DNA of 53,448 nt from an uncultured SAR86 cluster bacterium. Its GTDB lineage: Bacteria; Pseudomonadota; Gammaproteobacteria; Magnimaribacterales; AG-339-G14. The translations under genes and the position numbers were made by a program. This document shows, piece after piece, positions 1 to 9,537 of the stretch (position 1 is its first letter; each line of letters starts with the position of its first letter). The stretch lies in NCBI GenBank assembly GCA_902595715.1, contig CACJRI010000002.1, positions 1-53,448 of the forward strand, given 5' to 3'. The notes under the pieces are model-generated. The model worked only from the letters and a program-made list of their open reading frames with translations, ran no database searches and was not told where the DNA came from.

Positions 1-2594
1 GTTTGGTAACTGAACATCATGTTAAACGATAAGCCAGGAACACTTGGTGGAGCTAAGTAAAACTCTAACTCAGCACCCATGGTTTCTAAAGGCATACCTG
101 TGTTAATCGCAGTCTCGTTTCTAATTACCCCAATGTGATAATTAGTAAAGTCGTAGTAATAAATTGAGGCGTTAGCAACGATTCCTTCTTCTGGAACAGA
201 GGCTTTCACACCAAATTCAAAAGCATCAACTTCTGTACTTTCAAAAGCAAAAGGAGTGTTCGGGAATTGCGCCGCGTTAAATGGCGGGTTAAATCCACCT
301 CCTTTGAATCCTATTGAATAACTTGCATAGAAAAGCGTGTCATCATTGATCTGCCAATCCCAAACCAAACGACCGGTTGTTTGGCTGAAGTCTTTAATTG
401 GGCTAACACCAAAAGATGTGTAGTCAGCATTATTCGCTGGCAAAGTTCCAAAAATTTGCGAACCGTTGGTGTTTCCAAGTCCAGTAGCAGTAGGCATTTG
501 ACCTACAGCTTGACCTTTCGTGTTGGCTTGTTTTCCATCAGGAGCTGCTATGCCATTGGAAGTAAAACATTGTGCAATGTTCTCTACGCCAGTAGCCATA
601 TTATAAGACCCTGGAGTACCGTTAGCTTGAATACCACAAGCTCCAGCAGATGCTGTAGCCCATGCGGAAAGCAAAGGTACTTTATAAAAAGTAGAGTTCA
701 CCGATACCGATTTGGTATCTTCGTTGTATCTCAAACCTGCAGTTAGTTTGTGATTATCTGCAACATCAAAATAAAACTCGGTAAAAATCGCTGAAGAGTC
801 TAATTTATATGATTCCGTAGTGTTGTGGAAAAACTCAGTATATAACCCATCAATTCTTGAAACCATATCGTGAGCAACAGCAGCAGCAGTAGTTGTAATT
901 CCATTTGCAGCATAGGCAGCAACTGCAGGCGCCATTGTTGCTAGAACTGCATTACCAGTAGCTGCAGTAACAGTTGCCGTAGTTGCATCAAGTCCCAAAG
1001 TAGAAGCACAATTAGCAGCCCCTAACTGCGCACATGTAATTAACCCTCTAAAGGTTTGTCTAGTTGATGTAGAAATTGCAGAAGGTAAATTAAGAGCGTT
1101 TAAAGTAATACCTGAAGCGTATACATCATAGAAAGAAAAAGTATCTTGAGAGATGTTGATACCACCAATCAAGAAGTTAAACATGCCGTCATAGTCGGAT
1201 ACATACTTAAGTTCGTATACAGTACCTTTGGAATCTTGTTTCGAAGCATCTCCAGAAACCGGTAAAATGTGATTACCCCTTACACCTTCTCCATTTGGAC
1301 AGAAAATACCGGCCTTGAATTGTTCAATAGCACATTGAGGTGTAATTTCTGAATTACTGTAACCCAAAGGCAAACCTTCGTTTCCTTGGGCAGTTGAGTA
1401 AATTGGTAAAGCTTGAACCGCAGCACTCCATCTCACACCACTACCTTCACTAGATAAAGAAGAGGTATCACGATAAAACTGCCTTCTTTTGTTGTTGTAT
1501 GTGAAAGTAAGCGATCCGTTATCAAAGGCTTCTTCAAAAATAAGTTGTGAATTAGATTCTTGGGCCGAATGTCTTGGAGCTGCCCAAGCATTGGCTTGGA
1601 AAAATTCCTGAGGCACAGTTCCTGTATCTTGCGGAAGCCCAGTAGGTGCATAAGTAGCAGATCCACCGGCAGCACCATTAGTCAAAGTACTAGGTACGTA
1701 GAATCCTAAAGTTCCACCTAAAAGACCAGGGAGAGTAGATCCATTAGACATAGGGTGAATAGGGTTAAACACTTGTTTACCACCCATAACACAACCTTGA
1801 ACTAAGTTAGCACCAGTATCACAAAATACGCCATTGATCTGAGATCTGTTTGATTCTTCATCAAAGGCATTGTGAATTAAAGTCAGCGTTGAGGAATCTC
1901 TTGGTTCCCACTGAAAAGTAGCTCGCCACTGATAAGATCCTCTATCATCAAATTCACCGGTTGCTTTGGAATATAAGTTTTTCGTAACTCCATCTTTCTC
2001 AAAATTTGTATATGCAATTCTCATACCCAATTCATCGGATATTGGAACATTCACCATCATTTCAAGATTTTGATAATTATCAGAACCGGCTTGAATTCTT
2101 ACATTTCCTTCAAAAGCATCTAAGTCAGGTCTTGCAGTAATCATATTAACCACACCACCAGTGGAGTTTCTTCCAAACAGCGTACCTTGAGGTCCACGTA
2201 AAACCTCAATTCGAGCTAAGTCTAAGAAACCTTGTTCATTGGTAGATGTGTTACCAACTGGCATACCGTTGATATGTAATTCAACCCCGGCATCTGCACT
2301 TGCTGCTGTAGCAAAGTTCGATACACCACGAATAGCAAATCCACCACCATTAAAACCATTGGCAGAGTAGCTAAGTCCTGGGACTTGAAGTTGAATATCA
2401 CTAGCGAACTCAATTTGACGTTCTTCTAGAATTTCATCAGAAAAAGCAGATACCGCAATAGGAACATCTTGCAAGCTTTGCTCTGTTCTTTGCGCTGTAA
2501 CAATTACTTCCTCAATAGTCGCTTGAGCATATGCAGTAACAGACAATAATGCTGTTGCAACTGTAGCCAAGCTAATTTTTAAGAATTTACTCAT
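1..2594 (-). CDS. TonB-dependent outer membrane receptor (partial, C-terminus off the left edge)
   Basis: One uninterrupted frame of 864 codons reads from an ATG at 2592-2594 to the window edge. It is preceded by a strong ribosome site (GGGGAGGA). Residues 1-23 form a signal peptide ending AYA. A TonB box (IEEVIVTAQ, residues 27-35) follows, then a plug domain with the typical RGPQGTLFGRNSTGG block near residue 135. The remainder is aromatic-rich alternating beta-strand sequence typical of a 22-strand barrel. Several putative outer loops carry paired cysteines, suggesting disulfides. Such receptors take up siderophores, vitamins, sugars or oligomers using TonB energy. The substrate cannot be told here, and the barrel C-terminus is missing. 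A promoter lies about 130 bases upstream. The family call is secure; the ligand is unknown. Confidence 0.95.
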   Translation of the reverse strand, partial: MSKFLKISLATVATALLSVTAYAQATIEEVIVTAQRTEQSLQDVPIAVSAFSDEILEERQIEFASDIQLQVPGLSYSANGFNGGGFAIRGVSNFATAASADAGVELHINGMPVGNTSTNEQGFLDLARIEVLRGPQGTLFGRNSTGGVVNMITARPDLDAFEGNVRIQAGSDNYQNLEMMVNVPISDELGMRIAYTNFEKDGVTKNLYSKATGEFDDRGSYQWRATFQWEPRDSSTLTLIHNAFDEESNRSQINGVFCDTGANLVQGCVMGGKQVFNPIHPMSNGSTLPGLLGGTLGFYVPSTLTNGAAGGSATYAPTGLPQDTGTVPQEFFQANAWAAPRHSAQESNSQLIFEEAFDNGSLTFTYNNKRRQFYRDTSSLSSEGSGVRWSAAVQALPIYSTAQGNEGLPLGYSNSEITPQCAIEQFKAGIFCPNGEGVRGNHILPVSGDASKQDSKGTVYELKYVSDYDGMFNFLIGGINISQDTFSFYDVYASGITLNALNLPSAISTSTRQTFRGLITCAQLGAANCASTLGLDATTATVTAATGNAVLATMAPAVAAYAANGITTTAAAVAHDMVSRIDGLYTEFFHNTTESYKLDSSAIFTEFYFDVADNHKLTAGLRYNEDTKSVSVNSTFYKVPLLSAWATASAGACGIQANGTPGSYNMATGVENIAQCFTSNGIAAPDGKQANTKGQAVGQMPTATGLGNTNGSQIFGTLPANNADYTSFGVSPIKDFSQTTGRLVWDWQINDDTLFYASYSIGFKGGGFNPPFNAAQFPNTPFAFESTEVDAFEFGVKASVPEEGIVANASIYYYDFTNYHIGVIRNETAINTGMPLETMGAELEFYLAPPSVPGLSFNMMFSYQ

Positions 2595-2714
2595 TTAGAA
2601 TCCTCCCCTAATGAGTTAAAAATATTTAATGTGAAGAATTCCAAATCTTAAAATAAATGAGAATTTTAATAACTTTCACTTATATGCTTAAGGATTCTCC
2701 CCCTATAGCAATCG

Positions 2715-2742
2715 ATAATACCTAATTTTGCAACTACTGCAA
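2715..2742 (-). promoter_or_regulatory. Candidate sigma-70 promoter of the TonB receptor gene
   Basis: On the minus strand a TTGCAG (2737-2742) and a TATTAT (2715-2720) are 16 bases apart. They would give a leader of about 115 bases. The leader contains two similar G-rich stretches: AGGGGGAGAATCCT (about 2691-2704) and AGGGGAGGATTCT at the ribosome site (about 2597-2609). No convincing Fur box was found. Confidence 0.4.
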
Positions 2743-2814
2743 GCCTTTAGAAAGAAAAAAATCTTCATTTAAAAAAACTCGCTAAAATAGTTATAAATCA
2801 AATTAATTAAGGCC

Positions 2815-3468
2815 ATGAATAAAAAAGAAAGAGCTTTATTTGTCGAAAAAAAACTCAATGAACTTTTTCCTAACCCAAAAGCTCCTCTTAATCACAAAAA
2901 TGCTTTTACATTACTGATTGCCGTCCTTTTAAGCGCTCAAACCACCGATAAAAGAGTGAATATAGTTACTAAGGAACTTTTCAAGCTTGCCTCCTCTGCA
3001 GAAAGCATGCTGAAGCTTGGGGAAGCAAAAGTCTACGATTTAATTAAAACTTGCGGTTTGGCTCCAAAAAAAGCTAAAGCAATTATTGCGACATCGGAAA
3101 TACTTTTGAATGAATACGCTGGCAGAGTGCCTAAAGATTTAGCTGCTCTTGAAAAGTTACCTGGAGTTGGTCATAAAACTGCCTCTGTTGTAGTAAGTGA
3201 ATACTTTAAAAAACCCGCTTTCCCTGTAGACACTCACATTCATCGCCTTGCACAGCGTTGGGGACTGACCAACGGAAAATCAGTTAAAAAAACAGAAGAA
3301 GATTTAAAAGAAATATTTGATGAAATGAATTGGCGAGACTTGCATTTGCAAATTATTTTTTATGGACGGACTTTCTGCACTGCTCGGGGATGTGACGGCA
3401 CGATATGCTTTATGTGCAAAAGTTTATATCCTAATAGAAAAAGTAAAATAAAAACTCATAAAGCTTAA
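2815..3468 (+). CDS. nth: Endonuclease III (DNA glycosylase/AP lyase)
   Basis: A base-excision repair enzyme that removes oxidised pyrimidines and nicks abasic sites. At 217 aa it has family length. The helix-hairpin-helix LPGVGHKTA carries the catalytic lysine, and VDTHIHR carries the catalytic aspartate. The C-terminal iron-sulfur region is odd: cysteines are spaced C-X4-C-X4-C-X2-C, not the C-X6-C-X2-C-X5-C of the E. coli enzyme, so cluster binding may differ. An AAGG ribosome site precedes the ATG. It is first in a plus-strand run and is followed by glyA after 47 bases. Confidence 0.93.
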   Translation: MNKKERALFVEKKLNELFPNPKAPLNHKNAFTLLIAVLLSAQTTDKRVNIVTKELFKLASSAESMLKLGEAKVYDLIKTCGLAPKKAKAIIATSEILLNEYAGRVPKDLAALEKLPGVGHKTASVVVSEYFKKPAFPVDTHIHRLAQRWGLTNGKSVKKTEEDLKEIFDEMNWRDLHLQIIFYGRTFCTARGCDGTICFMCKSLYPNRKSKIKTHKA

Positions 3469-3486
3469 AATAATTGAGATGAAGAG

Positions 3487-3492
3487 TATAAT
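3487..3492 (+). promoter_or_regulatory. Candidate -10 box for glyA
   Basis: A perfect TATAAT lies 24 bases before the glyA ATG in the nth-glyA gap. No good -35 hexamer sits at 16-18 bases upstream, so this is only a possible internal promoter. Confidence 0.3.
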
Positions 3493-3515
3493 TTTGCAAT
3501 TACCTTTTCAAATAT

Positions 3516-4772
3516 ATGTACGGAAACAATCTATCTATTAAATCCTTTGATGATGATCTCTGGCAGGCATTAGAAAAAGAGCGTGTTAGACAAGAACAAC
3601 ACATTGAACTCATAGCATCAGAAAACTATGCCTCTCCAAGAATTTTGGAAGCTCAAGGTTCTATCCTTACAAATAAATATGCCGAAGGTTATCCAGGAAA
3701 AAGATATTACGGCGGTTGTGAGTTTGTCGACATTGCAGAACAACTCGCAATAGACCGTGCTAAAGAATTATTCAAGGCTGACTTTGCCAATGTTCAACCG
3801 CATTCCGGTGCTAGTGCAAATGCCGCGGTTTTTTTAGCTCTCCTGAATCCAGGAGATAAAATTTTAGGCATGAGTTTAGATCATGGTGGTCATTTAACTC
3901 ATGGCTCAAAGGTGAATTTTTCTGGAAAAATCTATGAATCTTATAGTTATGGTATCGACCCAGAAACGGGAGACATAGACTATGCGCAAGTTGAAGCCTT
4001 AGCTAAAGAGCATAAGCCAAAGTTAATCATTTGTGGGTTCTCTGCTTTTTCAGGAATTCTTGATTGGGCAAAATTTAAAGAAATTGCTAAATCCGTTGAT
4101 GCTTATCTACTGGCAGACATTTCTCATGTTTCAGGTCTTGTTGCTGCTGGTTTATACCCAAACCCTTTTCCTCATGCAGATGTTGTCACAACCACCACTC
4201 ATAAAACGTTAGTCGGTCCAAGAGGTGGTTTGATTCTTGCCGGGCCAAATGAGGATTTACATAAAAAACTTAATTCGGCTTTGTTTCCTGGTTCTCAAGG
4301 GGGTCCCTTGATGCATGTTATAGCAGCCAAAGCAGTTTGTTTTAAAGAGGCTATGGAAGACGACTTCAAAACCTATCAACAACAAATACTTTCAAATGCA
4401 AAAAAAATGAGTGAAAGATTTATGGCAAATGATATCGATATAGTCTCTAATGGAACTTCAAATCATATGTTTCTAGTAAATTTGATTAAAAACGAAGTCA
4501 CCGGAAAGGAACTTGAAGCTGCTCTTGGAGAGGCTTTCATTACGGTAAATAAAAATTCCGTCCCAAACGATCCTAAATCTCCCTTCGTGACCTCAGGAAT
4601 AAGAGTGGGCACTCCTGCAGTCACCAGAAGAGGTTTTAAAGAAGCTGAAGTTTCTCAAGTAGCGGATTGGATCACACAGATCATTAAAAATCTCGATGAC
4701 AAAAACTTAATTTCTGAAATCAAAGATGAAGTTAAAAATCTGTGTAGTAACTTTCCAGTTTACTCTCAATAA
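3516..4772 (+). CDS. glyA: Serine hydroxymethyltransferase
   Basis: A PLP enzyme that interconverts serine and glycine and loads tetrahydrofolate with a one-carbon unit in the cytosol. The 418 aa length is exactly in the bacterial range. The PLP lysine is K230 in [14 protein letters not shown]. The N-terminal LIASENYAS and the [13 protein letters not shown] block are both present. The next gene, nrdR, starts 3 bases after its stop. The glyA-nrdR-rib order is the common gammaproteobacterial arrangement, which supports the assignment. Confidence 0.98.
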   Translation: MYGNNLSIKSFDDDLWQALEKERVRQEQHIELIASENYASPRILEAQGSILTNKYAEGYPGKRYYGGCEFVDIAEQLAIDRAKELFKADFANVQPHSGASANAAVFLALLNPGDKILGMSLDHGGHLTHGSKVNFSGKIYESYSYGIDPETGDIDYAQVEALAKEHKPKLIICGFSAFSGILDWAKFKEIAKSVDAYLLADISHVSGLVAAGLYPNPFPHADVVTTTTHKTLVGPRGGLILAGPNEDLHKKLNSALFPGSQGGPLMHVIAAKAVCFKEAMEDDFKTYQQQILSNAKKMSERFMANDIDIVSNGTSNHMFLVNLIKNEVTGKELEAALGEAFITVNKNSVPNDPKSPFVTSGIRVGTPAVTRRGFKEAEVSQVADWITQIIKNLDDKNLISEIKDEVKNLCSNFPVYSQ

Positions 4773-4775
4773 ATA

Positions 4776-5228
4776 ATGCATTGTCCCTACTGCACCTTTG
4801 AAGAAAGCAAGGTGATTGACTCTCGCCTAGTAACTGAAGGCAGTGAAATTAGAAGAAGACGTGAGTGTCTAAAATGCGGAGAAAGATGGACTACCTTTGA
4901 GGTTGGTGAACTTGTAATGCCCAAAATTATCAAGCAGGATAAATCTAGAGTGCCTTTTGATGAAACGAAAATTAGAGAAGGTATTGCAAGGTCTCTAGAA
5001 AAGCGTCCTGTAAGCGATGAGCAGTTTCAAACCCTTATAGAGGTCATAAAGAAAGAAATAAGAGATTTAGGAGAAAGAGAAATTGAGTCCAAGCAAGTTG
5101 GTGAAACAGTAATGCGACATTTGAAAAAATTGGATGAAGTTGCATTTGTCAGATTTGCCTCGGTGTATAGAAGTTTTCAAGATCCCAATGAATTTAGCGA
5201 AGAAGTAAAAAAATTGAGTGATGAATGA
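4776..5228 (+). CDS. nrdR: Transcriptional repressor NrdR
   Basis: An ATP/dATP-responsive repressor of ribonucleotide reductase genes. The protein of 150 aa has an N-terminal zinc ribbon with C3, C6, C31 and C34, followed by an ATP-cone domain (about residues 48-138). It binds NrdR boxes upstream of nrd operons, none of which lie in this window. It sits between glyA and ribD as in many Gammaproteobacteria and overlaps ribD by 8 to 11 bases, so the two are probably translationally coupled. Confidence 0.97.
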   Translation: MHCPYCTFEESKVIDSRLVTEGSEIRRRRECLKCGERWTTFEVGELVMPKIIKQDKSRVPFDETKIREGIARSLEKRPVSDEQFQTLIEVIKKEIRDLGEREIESKQVGETVMRHLKKLDEVAFVRFASVYRSFQDPNEFSEEVKKLSDE

Positions 5229-6321
5229 CTCTCACTTTATTTCCAAAACTGTCGCTCTCGCCCTAAAGGGAAAATACAATACAAAGCCCGGAGTTAATGT
5301 AGGCTGCGTAATAGTCAAAGATAACAAAATTATCGGTCAAGGTTTTTACGAAGAGTATGGTGGCTCTCATGCCGAAATCAATGCTATCAATGAAGTCAAA
5401 AGAAAATACAAAAAATCCTATCTCTCCAAACTTTCTGGAAGCAAAATATATATTTCTCTAGAGCCTTGCAGCAAAAAAGGCAAAACCGGTGCATGTGTAA
5501 ACGAACTTAAAAAATACAACTTCAAAAAAATAATTGTTGGATGCAAAGATCCTACTCAAAATGGATTGAATATTCTCGAACAAGCTGGTTATGAAGTTGA
5601 AAATTTAAATCATGAAAATTGCTTGTCTTTAAACAGGGCTTTCTTTCATAAGGCAAGGTTCAAGAAACCTTTTGTAAGAGCAAAAATAGCAATGTCTAGC
5701 GATCAGAAGTCCGTTTTTGTATCAGGCAAAAGGAAGTGGATAACTGGAGAACAAGCTAGAAAAGATGTTCAGTTTTTAAGGTCTGAAGCAGACATTATCG
5801 TGACAGGAGCTGGAACCATAAATGCGGACAAGCCCTCCATGAATGTCAGGCAAAAGAAAATTGTTTCCAACAAAAATTTTGTTCAACCGACTAGATATGT
5901 GTTTTCAAAAGATCTTTCTCTGGATTGGACTGCTCCTTTTTTCCGCTTGCCCGGTAAGAAAGTAGTTGTAACTGCCAAAAAAAAATTGCCAAAATTTTCA
6001 AGTAAACTAAAAGATATTTCTATAATGAACTTGAGTTCAAATAGAAATCATTTAGATCCGGTTAAATTCATTGAGAGAATTTCGAAGAAAAATATAAATA
6101 ATATTTTAATTGAATCAGGTCCAGCATTATTAGGCAGTTTTGGAGATAAAAAATTAATTGATGAGTATGTTTTTTACGTCTCAGCAGAAAGGCTAGGAGA
6201 TAAAGCATCATACTTTTATGGCGGTCAAAATAAAATAAACTTTTTTGAAAGCAAGCAATTCGATATAGTTGACGAAATCAATATCGGCAAAGATAAAAAA
6301 ATAGTTTTACGGAAAAAATAA
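5221..6321 (+). CDS. ribD: Bifunctional diaminohydroxyphosphoribosylaminopyrimidine deaminase/reductase
   Basis: Catalyses the second and third steps of riboflavin synthesis. The N-terminal cytidine-deaminase-like domain (about 1-145) has its zinc ligands in HAEINAI (H50, proton donor E52) and in [11 protein letters not shown] (C83, C92). The C-terminal RibD_C reductase domain follows from about residue 148. The ATG at 5221 is used here; an in-frame GTG at 5218 is the alternative. The start lies inside the nrdR end. The deaminase loop is GKTGAC where E. coli has GRTPPC. The riboflavin synthase gene often found next is absent. Confidence 0.95.
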   Translation: MNDSHFISKTVALALKGKYNTKPGVNVGCVIVKDNKIIGQGFYEEYGGSHAEINAINEVKRKYKKSYLSKLSGSKIYISLEPCSKKGKTGACVNELKKYNFKKIIVGCKDPTQNGLNILEQAGYEVENLNHENCLSLNRAFFHKARFKKPFVRAKIAMSSDQKSVFVSGKRKWITGEQARKDVQFLRSEADIIVTGAGTINADKPSMNVRQKKIVSNKNFVQPTRYVFSKDLSLDWTAPFFRLPGKKVVVTAKKKLPKFSSKLKDISIMNLSSNRNHLDPVKFIERISKKNINNILIESGPALLGSFGDKKLIDEYVFYVSAERLGDKASYFYGGQNKINFFESKQFDIVDEINIGKDKKIVLRKK

Positions 6322-6323
6322 AA

Positions 6324-7415
6324 ATGGATTTGAATGGTGCAGAAGAACTAATCTCAGAAATAAAAAAAGGGAATATGGTCCTTTTAATGGATGATGAAGA
6401 TCGAGAAAATGAAGGAGACCTAATTCTTGCTGGTGAAAAAGTAACTGCAGAAAAAATAAATTTTATGGCAAAGCATGGCAGAGGTCTGATTTGTCTAGCA
6501 ATGAGTCAAAGTAAATGTGAAGCTTTGAATTTAAATCAAATGGTAAATGATAATAAAAGTGGTCATGGCACAGGTTTTACAATCTCTATAGAAGCTGCTT
6601 CTGGGATAACCACTGGTATTTCTGCTGCTGATCGGGCTAGGACAATTGCTGTTGCTTCAAAAGCGAAAGCCAAAGCCAACGATATCGTCTCTCCTGGTCA
6701 TGTTTTTCCTGTGAGAGCAGTTCCTGGAGGGGTCTTATCTCGAACAGGTCACACGGAAGGCAGTACAGATTTATGCAGATTGGCAGGATTCACAGAATCT
6801 GCAGTTATGTGCGAGGTAATGAATGAAGATGGAACTATGGCCCGTAAAAAAGCCTTAATAGACTTTGGTAAAAAACATAATCTTAAAATTGGCACCATTG
6901 CTGACTTAATAAATTATAGAATTTTGAACGAAAAAACAGTTGAGAAGATTGATAAAAAAGTAGTCAAAACAGAATATGGAAAATTCAATCTTATTATGTA
7001 CAAAGATCTAATCTTTGATGAAATTCATTTAGTGTTACAGAAGGGAAAAATTACGAAAAACAACCCAACTTTAGTAAGAGTTCAACAGAGTAATTTCTAT
7101 CATGACTTGTTAAATATTAATGAGTTTGGTGCTAGATGGTCTGTCTCTGATGCAATGAAAAAAATTAACGACGCAGGCAAAGGAATAATCTTGCTCATTG
7201 ATGGAGAAAATAACAAAGAGAAAGAGTTCAATGACATAAATGCCTCCAAAAAGAAAAGAAAAACTATTCCAAATAATGATCCTAGGAGGATAGGTATAGG
7301 TTCTCAAATTTTAAGAGATCTAGGAGTAAAAAAAATCAAGCTAATGGGTTCAGAGATAAGATATCCTTCTTTGTCAGGATTTGATTTAGAAGTTACAGAA
7401 TACGTTAACAAATGA
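6324..7415 (+). CDS. ribB: 3,4-dihydroxy-2-butanone-4-phosphate synthase with a degenerate GTP cyclohydrolase II-like C-terminal domain
   Basis: The N-terminal half (about 1-205) is a full RibB domain with the acidic [10 protein letters not shown] motif and the [20 protein letters not shown] block. It converts ribulose 5-phosphate to the four-carbon riboflavin precursor. The C-terminal half aligns in layout with GTP cyclohydrolase II but contains no cysteine at all, so the three zinc-binding cysteines of active RibA are gone. Fusions with a dead RibA-like domain are known in proteobacteria. GTP cyclohydrolase II activity must therefore come from another gene. It starts 2 bases after ribD and overlaps ribH by 4 bases. 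Confidence 0.93.
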   Translation: MDLNGAEELISEIKKGNMVLLMDDEDRENEGDLILAGEKVTAEKINFMAKHGRGLICLAMSQSKCEALNLNQMVNDNKSGHGTGFTISIEAASGITTGISAADRARTIAVASKAKAKANDIVSPGHVFPVRAVPGGVLSRTGHTEGSTDLCRLAGFTESAVMCEVMNEDGTMARKKALIDFGKKHNLKIGTIADLINYRILNEKTVEKIDKKVVKTEYGKFNLIMYKDLIFDEIHLVLQKGKITKNNPTLVRVQQSNFYHDLLNINEFGARWSVSDAMKKINDAGKGIILLIDGENNKEKEFNDINASKKKRKTIPNNDPRRIGIGSQILRDLGVKKIKLMGSEIRYPSLSGFDLEVTEYVNK

Positions 7416-7864
7416 AAACTACAAAGATTGATATAAAAAAGCCTTCTTCAGATTTGAGTAAAGCCAAGCTTGCGGTTGTGAGTACATTTTGGAATCAAGA
7501 ATTAATAGAGCCGATGCTTAAAGATTGCCTTACTACCCTAAATGAATCGAACATAGAAAATAAATCCTTTATCGTGCCCGGAGCTTATGAACTGCCTTTC
7601 ATGGCACAATCCCTTTCTGAAAGATTTGATGCAATTATTTTACTAGGCTGCATAATTAAAGGAGAAACTCCACATTTTGAAATCATTTCTCAAAGTATCA
7701 GCGACAAAGTTTTGGAAACATCCTTAAATAAAAATACTCCTATTATTTTTGGTGTGCTAACAACTAACAATGAAGCTGAGGCATTAGAAAGAGCAGCTTA
7801 CAAAGGTTCGGAATTTGCTCTTAGCGCTCTAAGTGTTCTTGATACCTTGAATAAAATTAAGTGA
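7412..7864 (+). CDS. ribH: 6,7-dimethyl-8-ribityllumazine synthase
   Basis: The penultimate riboflavin enzyme, joining the RibB and RibD products. The 150 aa protein carries the substrate loop VPGAYELPF and the signature GCIIKGETPHFE with catalytic H88. Family members assemble into pentamers or 60-subunit shells. Its ATG overlaps the ribB stop (ATGA) and its stop overlaps the nusB start (GTGA), so the three genes are likely co-translated. Confidence 0.96.
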   Translation: MKTTKIDIKKPSSDLSKAKLAVVSTFWNQELIEPMLKDCLTTLNESNIENKSFIVPGAYELPFMAQSLSERFDAIILLGCIIKGETPHFEIISQSISDKVLETSLNKNTPIIFGVLTTNNEAEALERAAYKGSEFALSALSVLDTLNKIK

Positions 7865-8259
7865 AAACTAATCCATCTCCAACAAAGACAAGAGAATTGG
7901 TAATTCAAACTCTTTATCAAAAAAATATTACTGGCGACTCCAATACAAAATTATTAAAAGAACTTAAACAAAATCAAAAAAATCTAAATACAGATAAAGT
8001 TAGTCAAATCGTTAAAGACATAAAAGACTTGAAAAAAGAATTTACAAAAACCATAGAAAAGTTTTCAAACATTCCTTCTTCAAGAATAGGAGAGATTGAG
8101 CTTTCCATTCTGTATTTAGCTTTGTATGAAATTTCTTTATCTCAATTGGATGAGCCAATAATTATTAACGAAGCAATAAAGCTAGCAAAAAAGTTTGGCC
8201 AAAATTCAAGTCATAAATTTGTCAATGCTATTTTAGATAAGGCAATTAAGGAAAGCTAA
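7861..8259 (+). CDS. nusB: Transcription antitermination factor NusB
   Basis: An all-helical RNA-binding protein that, with NusE (S10), binds boxA and prevents premature termination in rRNA operons. The protein has 132 aa, and the TRELVIQTLYQ N-terminus and the ending KFVNAILDKA are typical. It uses a GTG start overlapping the ribH stop. The rRNA operon in this window has boxA-like elements in its leader and spacer that would be its targets. It ends convergently with purA, 1 base apart, with no terminator visible. Confidence 0.93.
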   Translation: MKTNPSPTKTRELVIQTLYQKNITGDSNTKLLKELKQNQKNLNTDKVSQIVKDIKDLKKEFTKTIEKFSNIPSSRIGEIELSILYLALYEISLSQLDEPIIINEAIKLAKKFGQNSSHKFVNAILDKAIKES

Positions 8260-8260
8260 A

Positions 8261-9535
8261 TTACCTAACGATTGTGCTTTGGTCGTCCGGACCAGTAGAT
8301 ATAATTTTTACAGGAACTTCACAAATATCTTCTAAATAAGATACAAAATTTTTGGCCTCTTCTGGCAATTCATTATATTTAGTGAGGTTTTTTGTTGGAG
8401 ATTTCCAACCTGCAAGAGTCTCATAAATCGGTTTGACACTATCCAAGCTCATACACTCTCCAAAAATAGAATCTGTATTATCTTCATCATAAGCCTTGCA
8501 GATTTTTATTTCTTCAAGACCATCCAGCACGTCAATTTTCGTAAGACATAGTCCTGAAATGCTGTTTGTTTGAATGATTCTTTTCATTAGGACAGCATCA
8601 AACCAACCACATCTTCTTGGCCTACCAGTAGTTGCGCCAACCTCGCCACCAGTTTTTGCGATATATTCTCCAAGCTCATCATAAATTTCGGTTGGCATTG
8701 GTCCTTCTCCAACTCGAGTTACATATGCTTTCACCACGCCTAGAATATTTCCTACATCTAGAGGTCCGCAGCCTGCCCCTGCTGCTATGCCAGAAGGTGA
8801 ACAGTTGCTCGAAGTAACGAACGGATAGGTTCCCTGATCAATATCTAACAAGGCTCCCTGAGCGCCCTCAAATAAAACCGATTTATCTTCTGTATTGATT
8901 TTTTTTATCAGCATAGACACATCAGCCAACATTGGTTTTACTTTTTCACCATAAGCAAGGTTTTCATCTATCAGCTTATTTAAAGACAAGGCTTCTTTGC
9001 CAAAGAATTTCTCGATAGTAAAATTATAAAAATCCAAAGTTTCTTCTAATAAAGGCTTAAGTTGGTCTTCATTAAGAGTGTCGATAACTCTTATTGCCCT
9101 TCTAGCGACCTTATCCTCATAAGCTGGACCTATACCTCTTAAAGTAGTACCGATGGTTTTTTGACTATTAGATTTTTCTTTATAAAGATCTATCAGTTGA
9201 TGATAAGGCTGAATTAAAACGCAGGCAGGACTGATTTTTAACCTCTCGGTTATGCCGGAAGTAACGTTGCTAATTTCATCTATTTCTGAAAAAAGAGCTT
9301 CATAAGAAATAACGACGCCTTTTCCGATTAGAGATAATGAGTCTTTGTGGCAAATAGATGAGGGCAGCAAATGAAGAACAATTTTTTTTCCATCTATAAT
9401 TAGCGTATGGCCGGCATTGTGACCTCCTTGATATCTACAAGCAGCGCCAAAATTACCTGCTAAAAAATTTACAATTTTTCCTTTCCCTTCATCGCCCCAT
9501 TGCAATCCTAAAATAGCTGTATTCGAAAAAGTCAT
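8261..9535 (-). CDS. purA: Adenylosuccinate synthetase
   Basis: Catalyses the first committed step from IMP to AMP, a GTP-dependent condensation with aspartate. At 424 aa it is close to the usual 430. The GTP-binding loop QWGDEGKGK is at the N-terminus, GHNAGHT holds the catalytic histidine, and TTLRGIGPAYEDK and GRPRRCGWFD are present. It is last in the miaA-hflK-hflC-hisZ-purA operon, 2 bases after hisZ, matching the standard gammaproteobacterial order. Confidence 0.98.
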   Translation of the reverse strand: MTFSNTAILGLQWGDEGKGKIVNFLAGNFGAACRYQGGHNAGHTLIIDGKKIVLHLLPSSICHKDSLSLIGKGVVISYEALFSEIDEISNVTSGITERLKISPACVLIQPYHQLIDLYKEKSNSQKTIGTTLRGIGPAYEDKVARRAIRVIDTLNEDQLKPLLEETLDFYNFTIEKFFGKEALSLNKLIDENLAYGEKVKPMLADVSMLIKKINTEDKSVLFEGAQGALLDIDQGTYPFVTSSNCSPSGIAAGAGCGPLDVGNILGVVKAYVTRVGEGPMPTEIYDELGEYIAKTGGEVGATTGRPRRCGWFDAVLMKRIIQTNSISGLCLTKIDVLDGLEEIKICKAYDEDNTDSIFGECMSLDSVKPIYETLAGWKSPTKNLTKYNELPEEAKNFVSYLEDICEVPVKIISTGPDDQSTIVR

Positions 9536-9537
9536 TT

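Noticed and set aside
381-2413. Short open frames in the TonB receptor region
   Set aside because: They are in other frames of one continuous 864-codon receptor reading frame. The receptor is not frameshifted; it only lacks a stop in the window.
2651-2675. Fur-box-like AT-rich stretch upstream of the TonB receptor
   Set aside because: The match to the Fur consensus is partial and within a very AT-rich leader. It is too weak to call iron control.
8255-8265. Terminator between nusB and purA
   Set aside because: The genes converge with a 1-base gap and no hairpin with a T-tract was found.
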